Origin: Wolfiporia cocos
Lineage: Eukaryota; Basidiomycota; Agaricomycetes; Polyporales; Phaeolaceae
Assembly (NCBI GenBank): GCA_029448655.1
Contig: JACCLO010000002.1
Location: 4,154,001-4,218,000 of the forward strand
Length of the DNA: 64,000 nt
Direction of reading: 5' to 3'
A program made the translations under genes and the position numbers. Each line of letters starts with the position of its first letter. Within the stretch, counting starts at the first letter, position 1. This document shows positions 34,856 through 50,186 of the stretch, one piece after another. Under the pieces are notes generated by a model. The model saw nothing but the letters and a program-made list of their open reading frames with translations, searched no databases and was not told where the DNA came from.

Positions 34856-37800
34856 ATGGCCAGCCTATCCTCTTTATTCCCTCCAAAGTTCCTTGGCTCC
34901 ATGCATTCGCAGAGGACCTCGGATCCGCTCGCTCGCTTGCGATTTTCTCTCGAAACCATGCCCTCGACACGCAAGTACCAGTTCACGCTTGCGACGCGTG
35001 CCGAGATCCTTTCTGAGCTGTACGACGCGTTCTGGGGACCGTACGCACACATGTTCCTGCCAAACTCGAATTCCAGCCTGCCATTGCATACTCTACTGAG
35101 CGAAGTGCAAGTTGTCGCAGCATCACAGAAGGAGCCTCCGATTATTCCTGGCCGGCCTTGTGGGCATATATTCAAGAAGGGTGAAGCGTGCTTCCGCTGC
35201 AAGTGAGTGTATCCTCCGACAAAGCATGTGGGCACTTCGCTGACTCAGCCTGTGGAATTAAGGGATTGTGCGCTGGATGACAGCTGTGTCCTTTGCTCCC
35301 GCTGTTTCGAGGCCACAAACCACTCAGATCACAACATCAGTTTCTTCATTGCACAACAATCTGGCGGATGCTGCGATTGCGGAGATATCGAGGCTTGGAG
35401 GGTACCAATCAATTGTCCATACCACCCTCCGAAGCAAGAGACTTCAGACTATCTCAGTGCATTCTCTCTCAAGACATTGCAAGCCACTCCTCGGGCAGCG
35501 CCCAAGAGCATGTTCGCCCAGGACGTACCTCCGGTTCAGGACTATCCGCACAGAGTGCCTGTGCCTCCCGAACTCCGAGATACTATGTCCAGGACCGTCG
35601 CCTATGCTCTCGACTTCATCTTGGATACTCTAGATCTCTCCCCAGAAGAGACGACCCCGCCTACTGCAGAAAATGACTTGCGTGCCCAGCCATCGGGCGA
35701 CCCTGCACTCAAAGACTACTTCAGCGTCGTCATATGGAACGATGATAAGCACTCGTACGAGGAGCTGATCAAGCTACTCTGTGATATTACAGGTCGTACG
35801 AGACAAGAAGCAGCCGAGGTTGTTGACCACATCGACGATCAAGGGCGCGAGATTGTGGAGCTGAGCAATAATGCCCCTCGTCTGCTGGAGATGGCGCAGA
35901 CGATCTCGCAGATAGACCTTGGGGTAACGGTCCGAAGGGCATACGATACCTTCCGAGAGCAGGTTTGTGCGGTCATCATCGAGTGGCTGCTTGACCTCAC
36001 GCGGAGCCGCCTTGGTACGGATACGCTCATCTTGCGAGAAATCATCGCTTCGGAATTGCTTTCTCCTAGGAAGAACAACTACTCTTTGCTTCCTCCAAAC
36101 GACATCGTCAAACTAGTGACAGATCTTCCAGATCCCTCGAGGATCGACATAATGTTCCTGTATCACACTAGGCTATGGAAGAAACCTCGGCTGAGCCTGA
36201 AGGAGGTATACGCATCCTTGCTGACCTTGAGTCACGAACACAAGCTTGCAGTCGGTGAGTATACAGATTCCGGGTCGCTGAATATTGCTCATCTCTCTAC
36301 TGCGCACATAAGCGTCTCACTTCGCGAGCGTCTACCACAATCTGATCGACCAATATTTGCTTGTTGACCGTGAAGCGGAGACGTCGATGAAGTATTTTGC
36401 TCTGCAGCTATTCACGGTTCCCTCGGTCGCGCTCTATATTGTCCGCCATCACAGGGTGATTTCGCGCCTCCTATCCATTATCACCGCATTCTTCACGAAC
36501 CAGATCTCCGGCAAATGCATTGTCTATCCGCCGAATGCTGAGGCAGAGATAGACATCGATACCTTCCCATTCAAGTCAAAGCGCTTCATGCCTGTCTTCA
36601 GCGACCTCCGCTACCTCTGCCACAACGAGTCGGTGCAACAGCTGATCGCGCACAACCGGGAGTACATCCAGCAGTTCGCCAAGACGTGCCAGATCTTCAT
36701 GTGCGTCAACCCGAACAAACGTGCGGCGGCGAGCCATGTCGAGTACGAGACGGATGCGTGGATCAGCGTGTTCAACGTCACCTTGTCGCTTTCGCGCGTG
36801 ATCAAAGTGTATGGCGAGGCATATTCCCGCGCGACAGCGGCTGAGCTCTGTCTTGCGATTACGACCGTCATGCACCATATCCTGATGGCCTCTGCGATTG
36901 CGGACGACCGACGAGATATCACCAGATTCCCTCCTGTGCATTTCCACGAAGTCATCTTTGCAGAGAGGACGTTCCGGGTGGTCGAGTTCGACGTCATGGA
37001 GGGCTGGGTGAGCTTCCACCATTCGTTGCAATGGTTGCTCGCAGAACTCTTCAAGCACGTCGATATCCTGAGTGATGAGGCGCTAGAGGAGATTGGTTAC
37101 TCCAGCTTGCGAGAGGTTTGCTTGCGCAATGCCAGCGAAGAGGCCATACTGACGATTATCGACTATCCGCTACGAGGTAAGTGCAACGACTTGCTGATGC
37201 GATCCTTACTAATGATGATGCCCGGACAGTATTGGCCATGATTGCGCAGATTCGGACGGGCCTTTGGGTTCGGAATGGTTTCGCAATCCGAGGCCAGCTC
37301 ATGCATTATCGCGATTTCATGCTGCGCGAATTATGCTATGATCAAGACCTGTTCATCCTCCAAACTGCAATGGTCATCCTAGACCCGAACCGAGTCATCG
37401 TGAGCATGCTCGATCGCTTCCAGCTGCTCGGTTACTTTTCCGGTGCTACGCTGCATCCCGTCTATGAGACGAACCAACTGCCTGGTATGGTGGAGGAGCT
37501 GCTGTACATCATCATCACAATGCTGTCGGAGACCGCTTGCTCGAAGAAGATGCCGGTACCTGATGCGATCCGTAGAGAGATCTTGCATGCCCTTGCCGTT
37601 GGGCCCTGCACATTCACCGATCTCACGAAGCGGGTGCCGGAACGTATGGTGGATGATGTTTCCTTCGAACGCTGCCTCAGAGATGTTGCCAACTTCAAAC
37701 CTCCGGAGTCCACCTCGGACTCGGGACTATACGAGCTGAAGGACGAGGTATACGACGAAGTGAACCCATTCTATTACCATTACACCCGGAACAAGCGCGA

Positions 37801-40600
37801 GGAGGTCGAGACAGTACTCCGGAATAGACTCAAGAAGAAGACAGGAGTAGAGGACCCCGTCATTATTCCAAAGCCGAGCAATATCACTAGCGGCCCATTT
37901 GTCACCCTTACGTCAACATTTGAATCGGATATTCTTCTACAGATTGTCTTTTACGGCATCTGGAACATCCTAATAATCACCGATGCTGAAGGGACTACTC
38001 CGCCATCCTCGGAAGCCATCCTCGACCAGCTCATGCATATCGCCATGCTTGGGGTGGTAGAGCGACGGCAGGTATTCAGCCATCTGGCTGCAACTAAGCT
38101 GTACGAAGAGGGACAAACCTTCGTTGACCTTCTCTGTACCATTGAGCATCACGACAAGTTCAAGTCGTACAAAGCCCGCGTAGATTGGATTCTGGTCCAA
38201 ATGGCGCTGGAAGAGCGCGATGCGGTTGTGCAACGCCGCAAAATGGTAGATCCGGCCTCCAACAACGCCAACAACCCCGCGGAAGCTAAGAAGCGAGCTG
38301 CGAGAGCGAGGCAGGAGGCGATCATGAGACAGATGAAGGCTCAACAAGCGAGTTTTGCGACAAACTTTGAGGACATGGACGAGGACATTGATGAAGATGA
38401 CGAGAATGCCCCTGTGGCTCCCGTCTCATATGGCACCTGCATTGTCTGCCAAGAGGAGCTCAACAATTCCAAGGCGTTTGGATCACTGGGATTCCTACAA
38501 CCCAGTCGTCTATTGCGTCGTCACCCCGATGGTCAGCACGTCTACATCAACGAGGCCATCTTAACACCAGAATCCTTAGATCGGAGTCACGACAGCCCTG
38601 TCGAGACCACCTTCCCTCCTCCAGAGAATGATTCTAAGGATACCAAAGCGCGTGGTTATCATACCTTCGACGGCTTTCCCGCGCCTTATACCCGCTTTGG
38701 CTTGCATACGTCGATATGCAGTCATATGATGCACCTTGAATGCTTCACAGTTTACAGTGGCTCAATACGACAGCGACATCGAGCTCAGGCAACAAGAAAT
38801 CATCCTGAGAGTATTCCACGGAAAGAGTACATCTGTCCCCTCTGCAAGAGCCTTGGCAACGTTATCCTCCCTGTCGCGACCAACACGACCAACATTGAGC
38901 TTAATACCCTTCCCTTCACCGAATGGACTCGAGCGGCTGGAATCAGCATCCTGAAGTCGAAGGCAGACCCCCTCCTAGAATCCCTACAATTTCGCAATGG
39001 CTCCGGCGAATTTGTATTCTGGAGTGCTCAAGATACCATGTATCAACCGTTCACGCGGGTTCCCGATAGGACGGACAGCATGGAGGTTCATAAGATGATC
39101 GATACTATCATGGTTGTTGCGAAGAATATCTCCATGCAAACTCGACATCTACGTGACCGCCCAGAACCGGAGCCCGGCGACCGAGGAGCAGGCATGTATC
39201 TTCCGGAAGACCTCGTTGGCTACACGATCGCATCTCTAGAGGTCGCTCACAGAGGCCTGGGTTCTCCGGGATGCACTGTCGCTGACAACCTAACTGATTC
39301 CCACTATCGAATGATTCGGGGCTTAATGGCCTGTTTGACAAAGCTGGTATCACTGAGTTTCAAGAACAGACCTGACGAAGGCCGGGATGCTATGCGACAT
39401 GCCATCATGAAACGCTTGCTGCCGGAGTGGAGTCGAGGGTCTTTGACTTCCTTTTCATATCCTCTGCTTCTACGCGACCCATTCACAATTCTAGTCGAGG
39501 CTGCGTCTGTGGCTCCAGACATGCTGAGACAGGTACTGATCCTCACGTACTACGCTTGTCTGGCGCGAACGGTCATTGGTCTGGTGTACATCCTGAACAA
39601 AACTCGCAGCCACCATGTGACGACCCTTCCACAACGGAAGCACGAGGGCCTCTTTGGTGACGTTCGCATGTTCTTCATGTCGGTCGTCAGACATTCTCCA
39701 GTCTTCGAGCAAGCTGGCGAAATGGTGTTCCAATCTTTCGGCGAGGCCCGCATAGAGAAGCTGCTGTACATGTTCACACTCCCGTTTCTCCGACGAGCTG
39801 CCATTCTATGTCGTGCCATGCTACCGAATGCATTCCCTACGCCCCCTGCGACCGATGACGTTTGTGAATACAGACGATTACTGACCATGCTGGACATTCC
39901 TCTTCTCTCCGACCTCCCACACCAAGACACGCTGCAAACCGCGTTGTCCGTGTGGTGTCAGCATTATGGTACTTCACATGCAGCATCACAGCTGAACTGT
40001 GGAGTTGTCCTCGAGTTCCCTGCCGTCTATCGTCTCGCACGCCTGCCGGTCATCCTGGACCAATTGTATCTGGACCAAGAGAGGATCATGACGTGCTCGA
40101 ACTGCAGGACTGTCCCCGTTGACGCCGCAATATGCCTCATTTGTGGTACAACGTGCTGCATGCAGAGTCACTGTTGTATGGACTACGACAACCAATGCCG
40201 AGGAGAATGCAACATGCATACCAGAGAGTAAGTGTAGTCTTGCCATTCGTCTCCAATCAGCGACTTATACCGAGGCAGGTGCGCGGGGCCCATTGGCATA
40301 TACTTCCTCGTGAAGCGGTGTTCCTTACTGTATTTGTATGCCAATAATGGGTCATTTATGCAATCTCCTTACCTCGATGTGCACGGAGAAGTTGACGTAT
40401 CAATGAGGTAAGGAGACCAGAGTCATGTCGCCATTTACACCTCATTGACCGTCTCTTTCATCAGGCGAGGGCGTAGACAATATCTGCATTACGCGAGGTG
40501 GGAGGAGGTGCGCAAGATCTGGCTTAACCATGGGGTGCCGACATTGATCGCTCGCCGGCTGGAGAGCACGGTAGACAGCGGAGGATGGGAGACATTGTAA
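34856..40600 (+). CDS. UBR1: UBR1-type N-recognin E3 ubiquitin ligase
   Basis: Recognises N-degrons and ubiquitinates substrates with a Rad6-type E2. Exons 34856-35202, 35263-36254, 36313-37176, 37230-40227, 40279-40407, 40465-40600. Phases close, giving 1821 aa. The UBR box (residues ~98-170) has its zinc ligands: CGHIFKKGEACFRCKDC, SCVLCSRCFEATNHSDHN, GGCCDCGDIEAW. A ClpS-like type-2 site follows at ~268 (YFSVVIWNDDKHSYEELIKL). A winged-helix region (AVGPCTFTDLTKRVPER) comes next. The RING-H2 is at ~1137-1290 (CIVCQEELNN, HLECFTVYSG, EYICPLCKSLGNVILP), split by a long insert. The C-terminal autoinhibitory UAIN domain ends with MTCSNCRTVPVDAAICLICG, HTRECAGPIGIYFLVKRC, YLDVHGEVDVSMRRGRRQYL. 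All functional blocks are intact. Confidence 0.96.
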
Positions 40601-40735
40601 AGTTTCCGCAATTGCTTTCGTTGCGCAAGTAGGATCTGTACCACATAGTTTGTAGCATACTATATTCTCGCATCGCACCTGCAACCACGTCTGTAGCTGT
40701 CAATTGGAGCCGTTCATGTACTAATGCAATATTGA

Positions 40736-42963
<2,228 letters not shown>

Positions 42964-43208
42964 TCAGAGTTCTTGTCACAGACAACTCTTGCAAAGTCCT
43001 TAGCAGTTTAGAACGATACACCTCAACTAGAGCCAGTGCCTCAGCGAAACTGAAATGCGGCGATTCACTGAACGCGATCGCGTCTGATCATGGTTTTGCC
43101 CCTCTCGATTCATATGCGTAATACATGAGATCTATCTAGGCGTTGCATGTCTTTGACCGACTCTTTCCATGTCCGACGCGCAGTTTGCACATTGTACAGC
43201 TGATCAAT

Positions 43209-44342
43209 TCAGGACATTCTGATAATGGCGGACTCCTCCTGTGTTTCTCTCGGCTTCACAACGGCGGAAAAATACCCTGTCACGATCGATGGTCCATCGG
43301 GATTGAATATTGAGGGCTCGCTGTGGACTACTAGTTTACTACAATTGTGAGTTACACCACCTGCTTGGACGCTCAGTAGGGTAAATCGGCTTAGAGTTAT
43401 GTGCACCCACCGATAGCAAACACAGCTGCTAAGATTCAATGATTTCGCCGAGCACCCCACCTTTGGCTCCATATCACATCTCTCCACGAGGAATGCCACA
43501 TACACCGCAAGTTACTATCAGCGCACACTATGTGAGCCACTAGCGTACTACATGCGGAGTCTACATACATGTCGAAGTCGATGTGCCAACGAAATGCTGG
43601 TGCGAACTCGGTCCGGTCGGTGTTAGAACGTTCCAGCTATGTACATCATCGCTACTGACAACTTGAATGTGGCACTGGCATTCGGCGGTTTCAGAGGCAT
43701 TGCCTTACTAGGGAGGACCGGATGACCGCCGTCAAAGGACTCAAAGAGATGCGAGCCGATGTCACTCACACTCATGGGTGAATGGAATATATCCGCCCGG
43801 ATTCTCTTGAAACACGCCCAATGGGTCCGCATTCGGGCGACGCACCGATGATATTACGTGGCTAGCGTCCGATGCTGGGCCCTTCCCTCGTCCTATTTCC
43901 GTTGTTCGCTGATGTCCGCAGAACTTCAGCGCTACACGAATGAGGTCAAGAGGTGACACCACCGTCAAACCTATCCTGCACCTCCCGTTGGGCACGACAG
44001 GCGGTGAATTGATCTTGATATATGCATGTTCTTCTATCCCGTGCGCGTGGAATGTGGGACTGAAGTCTCATCATCCTGTGCGGCCGCTGTGAATCGATCT
44101 GTCCGGAGCCAAGAGCTTCTGGATATCGTGAAATGGAATTGAGATAGTCTGCCATGCCACGTAGCTTCCACAGCCACCTGTGATTGCAACGCAGGGCGGT
44201 TCTCATGACACGAGGTAAGCTCGAGTCATGCCGGGTGGCACCACACCACACGGCGAGAGCATGCGTCGAATAACAGTACGAACACTTACCCTGCGTGTCC
44301 ACCGTGCACATACTGCGGCAGAAGAACAACAAGGCACCCCAT
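43209..44342 (-). CDS. Unrecognised multi-exon gene
   Basis: Several short exons read as coding but I do not recognise the family. A candidate start at 44342 gives MGCLVVLLPQYVHGGHAG before a GTAAGT donor. Later stretches are SPTFHAHGIEEHAYIKINSP, CRIGLTVVSPLDLIRVALKF, ADPLGVFQENPGGYIPFTHD, MPLKPPNASATFKLSVAMMY, FAPAFRWHIDFDM, and an end SEPSIFNPDGPSIVTGYFSA up to a stop at 43209. The alternation of beta-like segments and the KPPNASATFKLSV block recall arrestin-fold proteins, but this is only an impression. Same strand as both neighbours. Confidence 0.45.
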
Positions 44343-44866
44343 AGCTATGAAATTAGAGAGCCTAGTACAATGTCCATGCAGCTCCGAGGTTGTTCAGCTG
44401 CTGATCCCGAACGGCACTCGCTTGTGTCACAATGAACCTTACTCCTCTTATGACATCGTGCTACGCTGGTGTTAAAGCAGTTATTTAGCAGTTGCTACCC
44501 GCAACCCGTGCTGACTACTTTCTGACAAGCAGTACCATTGAGTGTCGTACCTAGCAGAACGAGGCTGACCGGATAACTACATCGCTGCTGAATGTGTTTG
44601 AGGACATGCAGGGTCCTCATCCATTCATCGTGGTGCAGTTTAGAACAATGACATAACATGTTACGAGAATGAATGCAGTGAGGAACTTAAATATGTTCGG
44701 CCAGACCCTGAGAAAGAACAAGAGCACCAGAAGCCATTCTTGACGGAGTCACAGGACACCGAGAACAGTCGGTCACGTTTCACAGAACAACAGGTCCATA
44801 GCGAGCGGAAGCGAACCAGCACAGCGAAGAAGTCAAGTCAAACTGAGTACGAGATCTTGATGGGGT
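44343..44866. other. Intergenic, no gene seen
   Basis: 524 bp between two minus-strand genes. No coding signal or repeat recognised. Confidence 0.45.
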
Positions 44867-47800
44867 CTAAAAAGAAGAGCAGCGCTCCAGCAATCGCGAG
44901 TATGTTTCGGATATCTTCTAATGCAATAAGTGACAAATGTAGACATGCGAAAAGAAATTTCTGTACCTTTGCGGCCCGATTATCTCCATCCGGGACGAAT
45001 CGACAAATCGTAGTGGAAGCTTCAAACCAGCGCTTTGCTTCGTCTAACAATGACGCACTATTCATCGGAGTCAGTAGCAGCTACGTTGATCCGGCACGAA
45101 TGGAACCGCCACAGACTGCAGGCATTCAATCCCTGTGTTATAGGACGTGCCGAGTAACCATAACCGCTCATCCTGAGGGTATACCTATTGTGTAACGCGG
45201 TTAGCTGACAGTAGCCGCCTTGCTTACTACGCAGATACCTCGGGTTCTCCCTCAGCTGAACGGTCTTCGAGAACATGAGCAGCCTGTTCGACATATCCGA
45301 TGGCCTTCAGCCTATCTGCGGCGGTGTTTCGAGACAGAAGCATCGTGCATATTGCGCGTAGCCATCTTGAGAACTTCTCGATTGAGATCGAGCTGCGGTC
45401 AAGGCTGGCATGGAGAATAGCCTGGAACAGTCATATGGTTCAATGCTCCCGGCTTCGGAATATTGTTAATGCTTCGGATACCTCTAACGCTGTGAAAAGT
45501 ACTGAAAAGACCACTTAGTCACCATGATTCAAATGTAATCGCGTGAAAAACCACCTTCGACTGGGCAGTCCTTCTCGACCCACTGCATAATGTGAAAGCC
45601 ATTGGGCAATTCATTTTGAATAAGGGAGTAGGGTCATACCAAGATATCAGTGATGGCTTCGAAAGTGCTCACTGCAAGTGCGTCGGAAGCGGAAGTAGTT
45701 TCCTATGCACGTAAGTAAGCTGTTTGCGATTCCAGACCGTGGTGAAATACCTGAATAACGTCCAGCAGCTGTCTCCACATTTTCAAATGACATAGTATCT
45801 CCGACTCGAACACTCGCAATACATGAATGAACGACACAGCTCGGCTTATGTCGTCGCTATCGAGGAGCTTAGCGTTATCGATTACTGACTGTATGCGTTT
45901 CTTGCAGGCCGTTAAGTCTTCCGATAGGGTCCGCAATTGAGGTTCAAACTGTGCGTGAAATTATCTCGAGTTGACCGCATCGATAAGACGGGTATCAATC
46001 CTATTACCTGTCCATGCTGGTGCTGGGAATATCGCTGTCGCATCGTGAACACTGTTACCAACAGGTTCAGATCGCGCTGGTATCGGTTTTGCCGGTCAAC
46101 GCACCTTTCCCAGCGACTGCCGCAAAAGACGCGTTGATTATATGTACATGAATCTCTACATCTACATCAGCAAGGGCTGAGTCACGGTATGCTTCGAGAA
46201 GCTACATATAAAATCAGCATGTGATTCCATTGAGGTGGGTGCTGATAAACAGAACCATACCTGTCTCGCTACATCGAATAGCTCCGAAACGTATTCCTCC
46301 GACTCGGTCCATTCGGAACATCCCTGAATTGCGCAATTGTAGGCGGTACGCCATAGCCATGAAACGTCTTTGAAGACGACTGTGACATTTGCGCGCGCGC
46401 TTAGTTCTGTTATCAAAGTCCTGGCTAGTTACCGGCCTCGTGAACGCTTGCGCGCTATAGTGAAGAGTTAACCTTACCGGCGTTGAAGTGCCCGATCAGC
46501 ACACGAATCAGCACGGCTCTAGAGGCGCAGCGAAATATGAGACCATGCTAATCTCGGAACGACATGTAGCCCACATACCGGTTGGATCCAGGCTCTGCCA
46601 TGAGCTGTAGAACAAGTCGTATGATGCATCGGATCAATGTGATCGCTTCTCCATTGAGCTCTGATCCATCGCCCCGTGTCTTCATCGTTCTCAACAATGC
46701 TTCCAAGACAGATAGGAGTAACTTTTTCATATCAGCTTCGTTAGCTAGCCTGGTGGCAAGCATCAACATCTTTTTGTTGAAATCGGCAGCAATGACCATC
46801 GCTTGAACCGCATTAACGGCTGTAAAACCGAACAGGCAATCAGTGAGGCGACGAACTGATGATGAACTTCTCACCTTCATCCTCTAAACCTGGAACCAGA
46901 TATGACAGTTGTAACCCGCATATAATCAAAGATTGATCGTACCTTGATGAACGGCGGTAAGCAACCTGACGTAGTGCGTTGCAGCTTCATCAGTGGAACA
47001 ACGCCGTATGGTGGCTGCTGCCCTAGCAAAATCCTTCTGTTGAATGTGACAAAGGGCGGCTTTACGGAGACATTTGGAGTGGCTAGACGACGCAATACTA
47101 GCAAACATCCTATGGGCACCAGCCATAAACCAGTCGGCAGCTTCCATCCACCGCTTCACCTGAAATTGACGATTGCCGTACTGCCAAAGTAGCTATACGC
47201 GAGCAATGAGTCTCACCGAGTCCAGCCGGAATCCACGCACCGTGAGACATGCAGTCGCTGAGATCTTCGAAAGCTCCAAGTTCGCATTGGCTAGACCTGT
47301 TGCTTGTGTTGATCTTCTATGCAGTGGGTTAATGCAACAGATACCTACAATCGAAGGCTGTTGCGATGTCTTGCATTGCTCTAGAATGATCCACGTTTTT
47401 GGAGCAATGGTAAATGAGGGAAAGCAGGAGCCTATCCAGATGTACATGGTTCGAGGCGCCCAGTACTCGCTCAAGGCAACGCTGATGAACTGCCGTAACA
47501 AGGCCGCTATCGTGGGATATTAGATAGATACCAAATAGCGATGTCGTCAATACCTACTGGTCTGAGTTGAGGGTCCTCAATTCCTGCAAAATGCTGTTCG
47601 GATTCCGCGTTAGCTCCCGTTCAATGTTAGTCTCAGCTCCTCGTGACCTACTCTGTGATGCTAGTTTCGCTCAGCACCATGTGATCAACGATAGATTGGA
47701 ACGCTTCGATATGATGAGAACGTCTTTAACTCCTACGGCATAAAATAAATACCTTCGAGAAAGACCGAATGCGGGGCTTTACGCCTTTTCAGAATGGCAA

Positions 47801-49478
47801 TTCGCATCCATCGAAGTTGTTGAAACTCGTTTGGAGTCTATGTTTAACGTGAGACAACACAAACGATTTGAAGAATTGAGCGCTCACATGTTCAGAGTCA
47901 TCAATAGATGAGATCAACTCATTCAGTGAGGCTTCCGCTCGGACCAAATTCTCCGGATCCTCGGAGGATGAGAGAAAGTATGCCCGAGCTATAAAGTGGG
48001 AAACTTAGCAATAGATGAGTGCATTGCCAACCACTTACCGAGGCTGCGGAGAATGGACCTCTGACATGTATGGCAAGATTATCAAGGGAGTTGTCGCGTG
48101 GCTCATATCACATCGACCTACCCTGAGATCCCCTTCGGTTGAGTCCTGCAGTTGCTCCACGATCGCAAACGCCTTCTGTAGCCACTTCACAGAATCGCAG
48201 GCACGCTGCGCCCGCGTACTATCGTATTTGTCCTGTGGTGTGTTCTTCAACAATGATTTGCCTATTTCGAGTAACTTTGCGGCAAGTAGCTCGCGCTAGT
48301 GCGACAGTAAGGATCGGACAAAGGCTTGTCATGAAGATATCTCACGTCCCGCGGTACAGTTTGCACCAAGCAGTCACTTTCTGCGCAACTCTCAGCTGAG
48401 ACGACTGGTGAGAAGCCGTAATAAGACCTACCGAGGGCCTTCTGCAACATGAATTCAGCAACGCCGCTGTTCCCTTCTTTCCAGGCCTGAGTCATAACAT
48501 TTGATGTAAGCAGATATCACGGCGTCTGACAGATTCGCCGCGATAGTTACAGCTTCCATTCTACTTGAATAATATATGATAACAGCGCGCGCTCGAGCTT
48601 GCGCATGTAGTTGATCTGGGTCTTCTGCCTTTCTGAGTGCTTCTTCACGCTGCAGAACAATTATTATTGGCAACGAGGGTTATCAGGGGCGGATAGTAGT
48701 TGTACCTTTGCTGCACATGTAAGCACGGAACCTGCAAGATCATGGCGTCCGATCGCTAGAATTCACATTTTCAGGGTAAGCGGCCCGTCTTGAGAGTCCG
48801 CACGCGAACTGATGGTTGTACCTGACATGCTAGCGCCGGCTTTGCTTGCGAGCTGCAGCACATGGATGAGAGCTGTGGAGAAGCGATCTCAGACTAGGTG
48901 ACATCGCGATGGATGGTTGCTTCACTATCAATGGTTGGCTTGTTCTCTAATCCGGCTTCAACGAGGCGGAATCCGGCCAACTTCACTGTGCGGATGGCCG
49001 AACCGGTGATTGGGAATGGTACGGTGAGACACTCTCGGCATGATGGGCTAGACTCACATGCAGCATTCACACTTCGAGTATCCTCATCCGCATCGCGAGA
49101 CATGGCAGATACATTCCATAGATTGACCCCTGCGGATCACCCCTAACACATGTGGTAGTTGAAAGGAACCCAGCAACAGTGTGCCCACCTTCGCGATCCA
49201 GGGTATCCGCTTGATGGACCCAATCCGTGTTCGACCTTGGGCGCTGCTGAGAGAAAGACTCGGCGAGAGATGCCAGCTGGTATAGTTCGGCGCATATAGA
49301 GACCCGACTGCTGCGTCTACTATCCCCGAGTTTTTGCTTGACGCTGATCAAAGCGTCTGCACGAATGGAGGATGTTGCTGTACACAAGATCCGCGCAATT
49401 GAACGCATATAACGTACCCTCGATGGAACTGAAAATCTGTGATATGTCCGAAGACAATTTACGCTTGTTCGCCGACAT
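44867..49478 (-). CDS. ZIP4: ZIP4/SPO22-like meiotic TPR protein
   Basis: Zip4/Spo22 (TEX11 in mammals) is a long TPR-type helical scaffold of the synapsis initiation complex, needed for crossovers in meiosis. The gene has many short exons on the minus strand. Start at 49478 (MSANKRKLSSDISQIF), then SVKQKLGDSRRSSRVSICAE, DTLDREG followed by LWNVSAMSRDADEDT, and LAGFRLVEAGLENKP. These match the typical LDxEGxxLWN and LAGFRLVEAG blocks. Later exons show CDSVKWLQKAFAIVEQL, GNSGVAEFMLQKALGR, KKLLLSVLEALLRTMKTRGD, WLWRTAYNCAIQGCSEWTES followed by EEYVSELFDVARQ, and an end EAKRWFEASTTICRFVPDGD then KISETYSRLLERCSSF (stop 44867-44869). Exons are shorter and less GC-rich than in neighbours, which fits a rarely expressed meiotic gene. 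I did not fix every junction. Confidence 0.8.
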
Positions 49479-49696
49479 TTCTTGTGGTTATCCGCATACA
49501 TGAAGGAGCCAAATATCTGCGATGGCGGGAGCCAGAGAGCCCCACACTTGGACTGACGCGTTCAGTCACGAAATCGTGACATTGAGTTTACGTGACACAA
49601 GGTGACATTAGCGCGCGTACGCCGTGTTACTAAGTGGTCCACGTTTATCCGACCGCACCAAGTCCGCAAACGCATCGCGTTCCATAGTTGATCACT
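49479..49696. promoter_or_regulatory. Short divergent promoter, ZIP4-like / small membrane protein
   Basis: 218 bp between two ATGs on opposite strands. It contains a partial inverted repeat around 49573-49605 (CGTGACATTGAG, then GTGACACAAGGTGACATT). Confidence 0.4.
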
Positions 49697-50186
49697 ATGC
49701 CCAACGCCGCCGACACTTCACTTGTGGCTCCCGATGATGCTGTAGCAAGATGTACAACTGTAGGGAAATCGATATCCATCCATTCCATTCTCGATAGTGA
49801 TGACATTCACACGCCAACCTCCGCAGGAAGCTCGGAGAGACGGCCTCTTCGCTGGCCTTTCCGCTGCATTGGCAGGAGGTTAGTAAGTTCGCGTAGCCGC
49901 ATGGTCCATTGCCGTACTATTCACCCTAGCCATTCTGGGCAACAAACTATTCCGATTCAACAGGAACACCACAATTATGTGCGGCGGTGGTGAGCATGCT
50001 ACAAAAAGGCAACTGTCGCCCGGACGCCGCTGACGTCTGCGCACAGTGACGGGGGTGCTCTCTGGCTATCAGTTCTACCAGGGATTTCTCGCATCTAATC
50101 TTGCTCGCCTACGTGCGGAGCAGGCCAAGAGGCAACAGTCGGAGTCTGTGTTCGGCGAGGACTTGTCCGCAAATAAGTTTCAATGA
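49697..50186 (+). CDS. Small single-pass membrane protein, 115 aa, unrecognised
   Basis: Exons 49697-49878, 49964-49989 (26 nt) and 50047-50186. All three phases agree and give 115 aa. The N-terminal 60 residues are polar (KSISIHSILDSDDIHTPTSA) and end in a basic patch (RRPLRWPFRCIGRRR). One hydrophobic segment follows (TTIMCGGVTGVLSGYQFYQG). Then comes an amphipathic basic helix (LASNLARLRAEQAKRQQ) and an acidic end. This basic-TM-helix layout recalls small mitochondrial or ER tail proteins, but I recognise no family. The hydrophobic segment is created only by joining across the 26-nt exon, which supports the model. Confidence 0.5.

Noticed and set aside
24822..36400. A dedicated ubiquitin gene cluster (cullin-like, CSN7, APC11, F-box, UBR1)
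   Set aside because: The genes are spread over 40 kb, lie in both orientations and are mixed with unrelated housekeeping genes. Chance co-location is the simpler reading.
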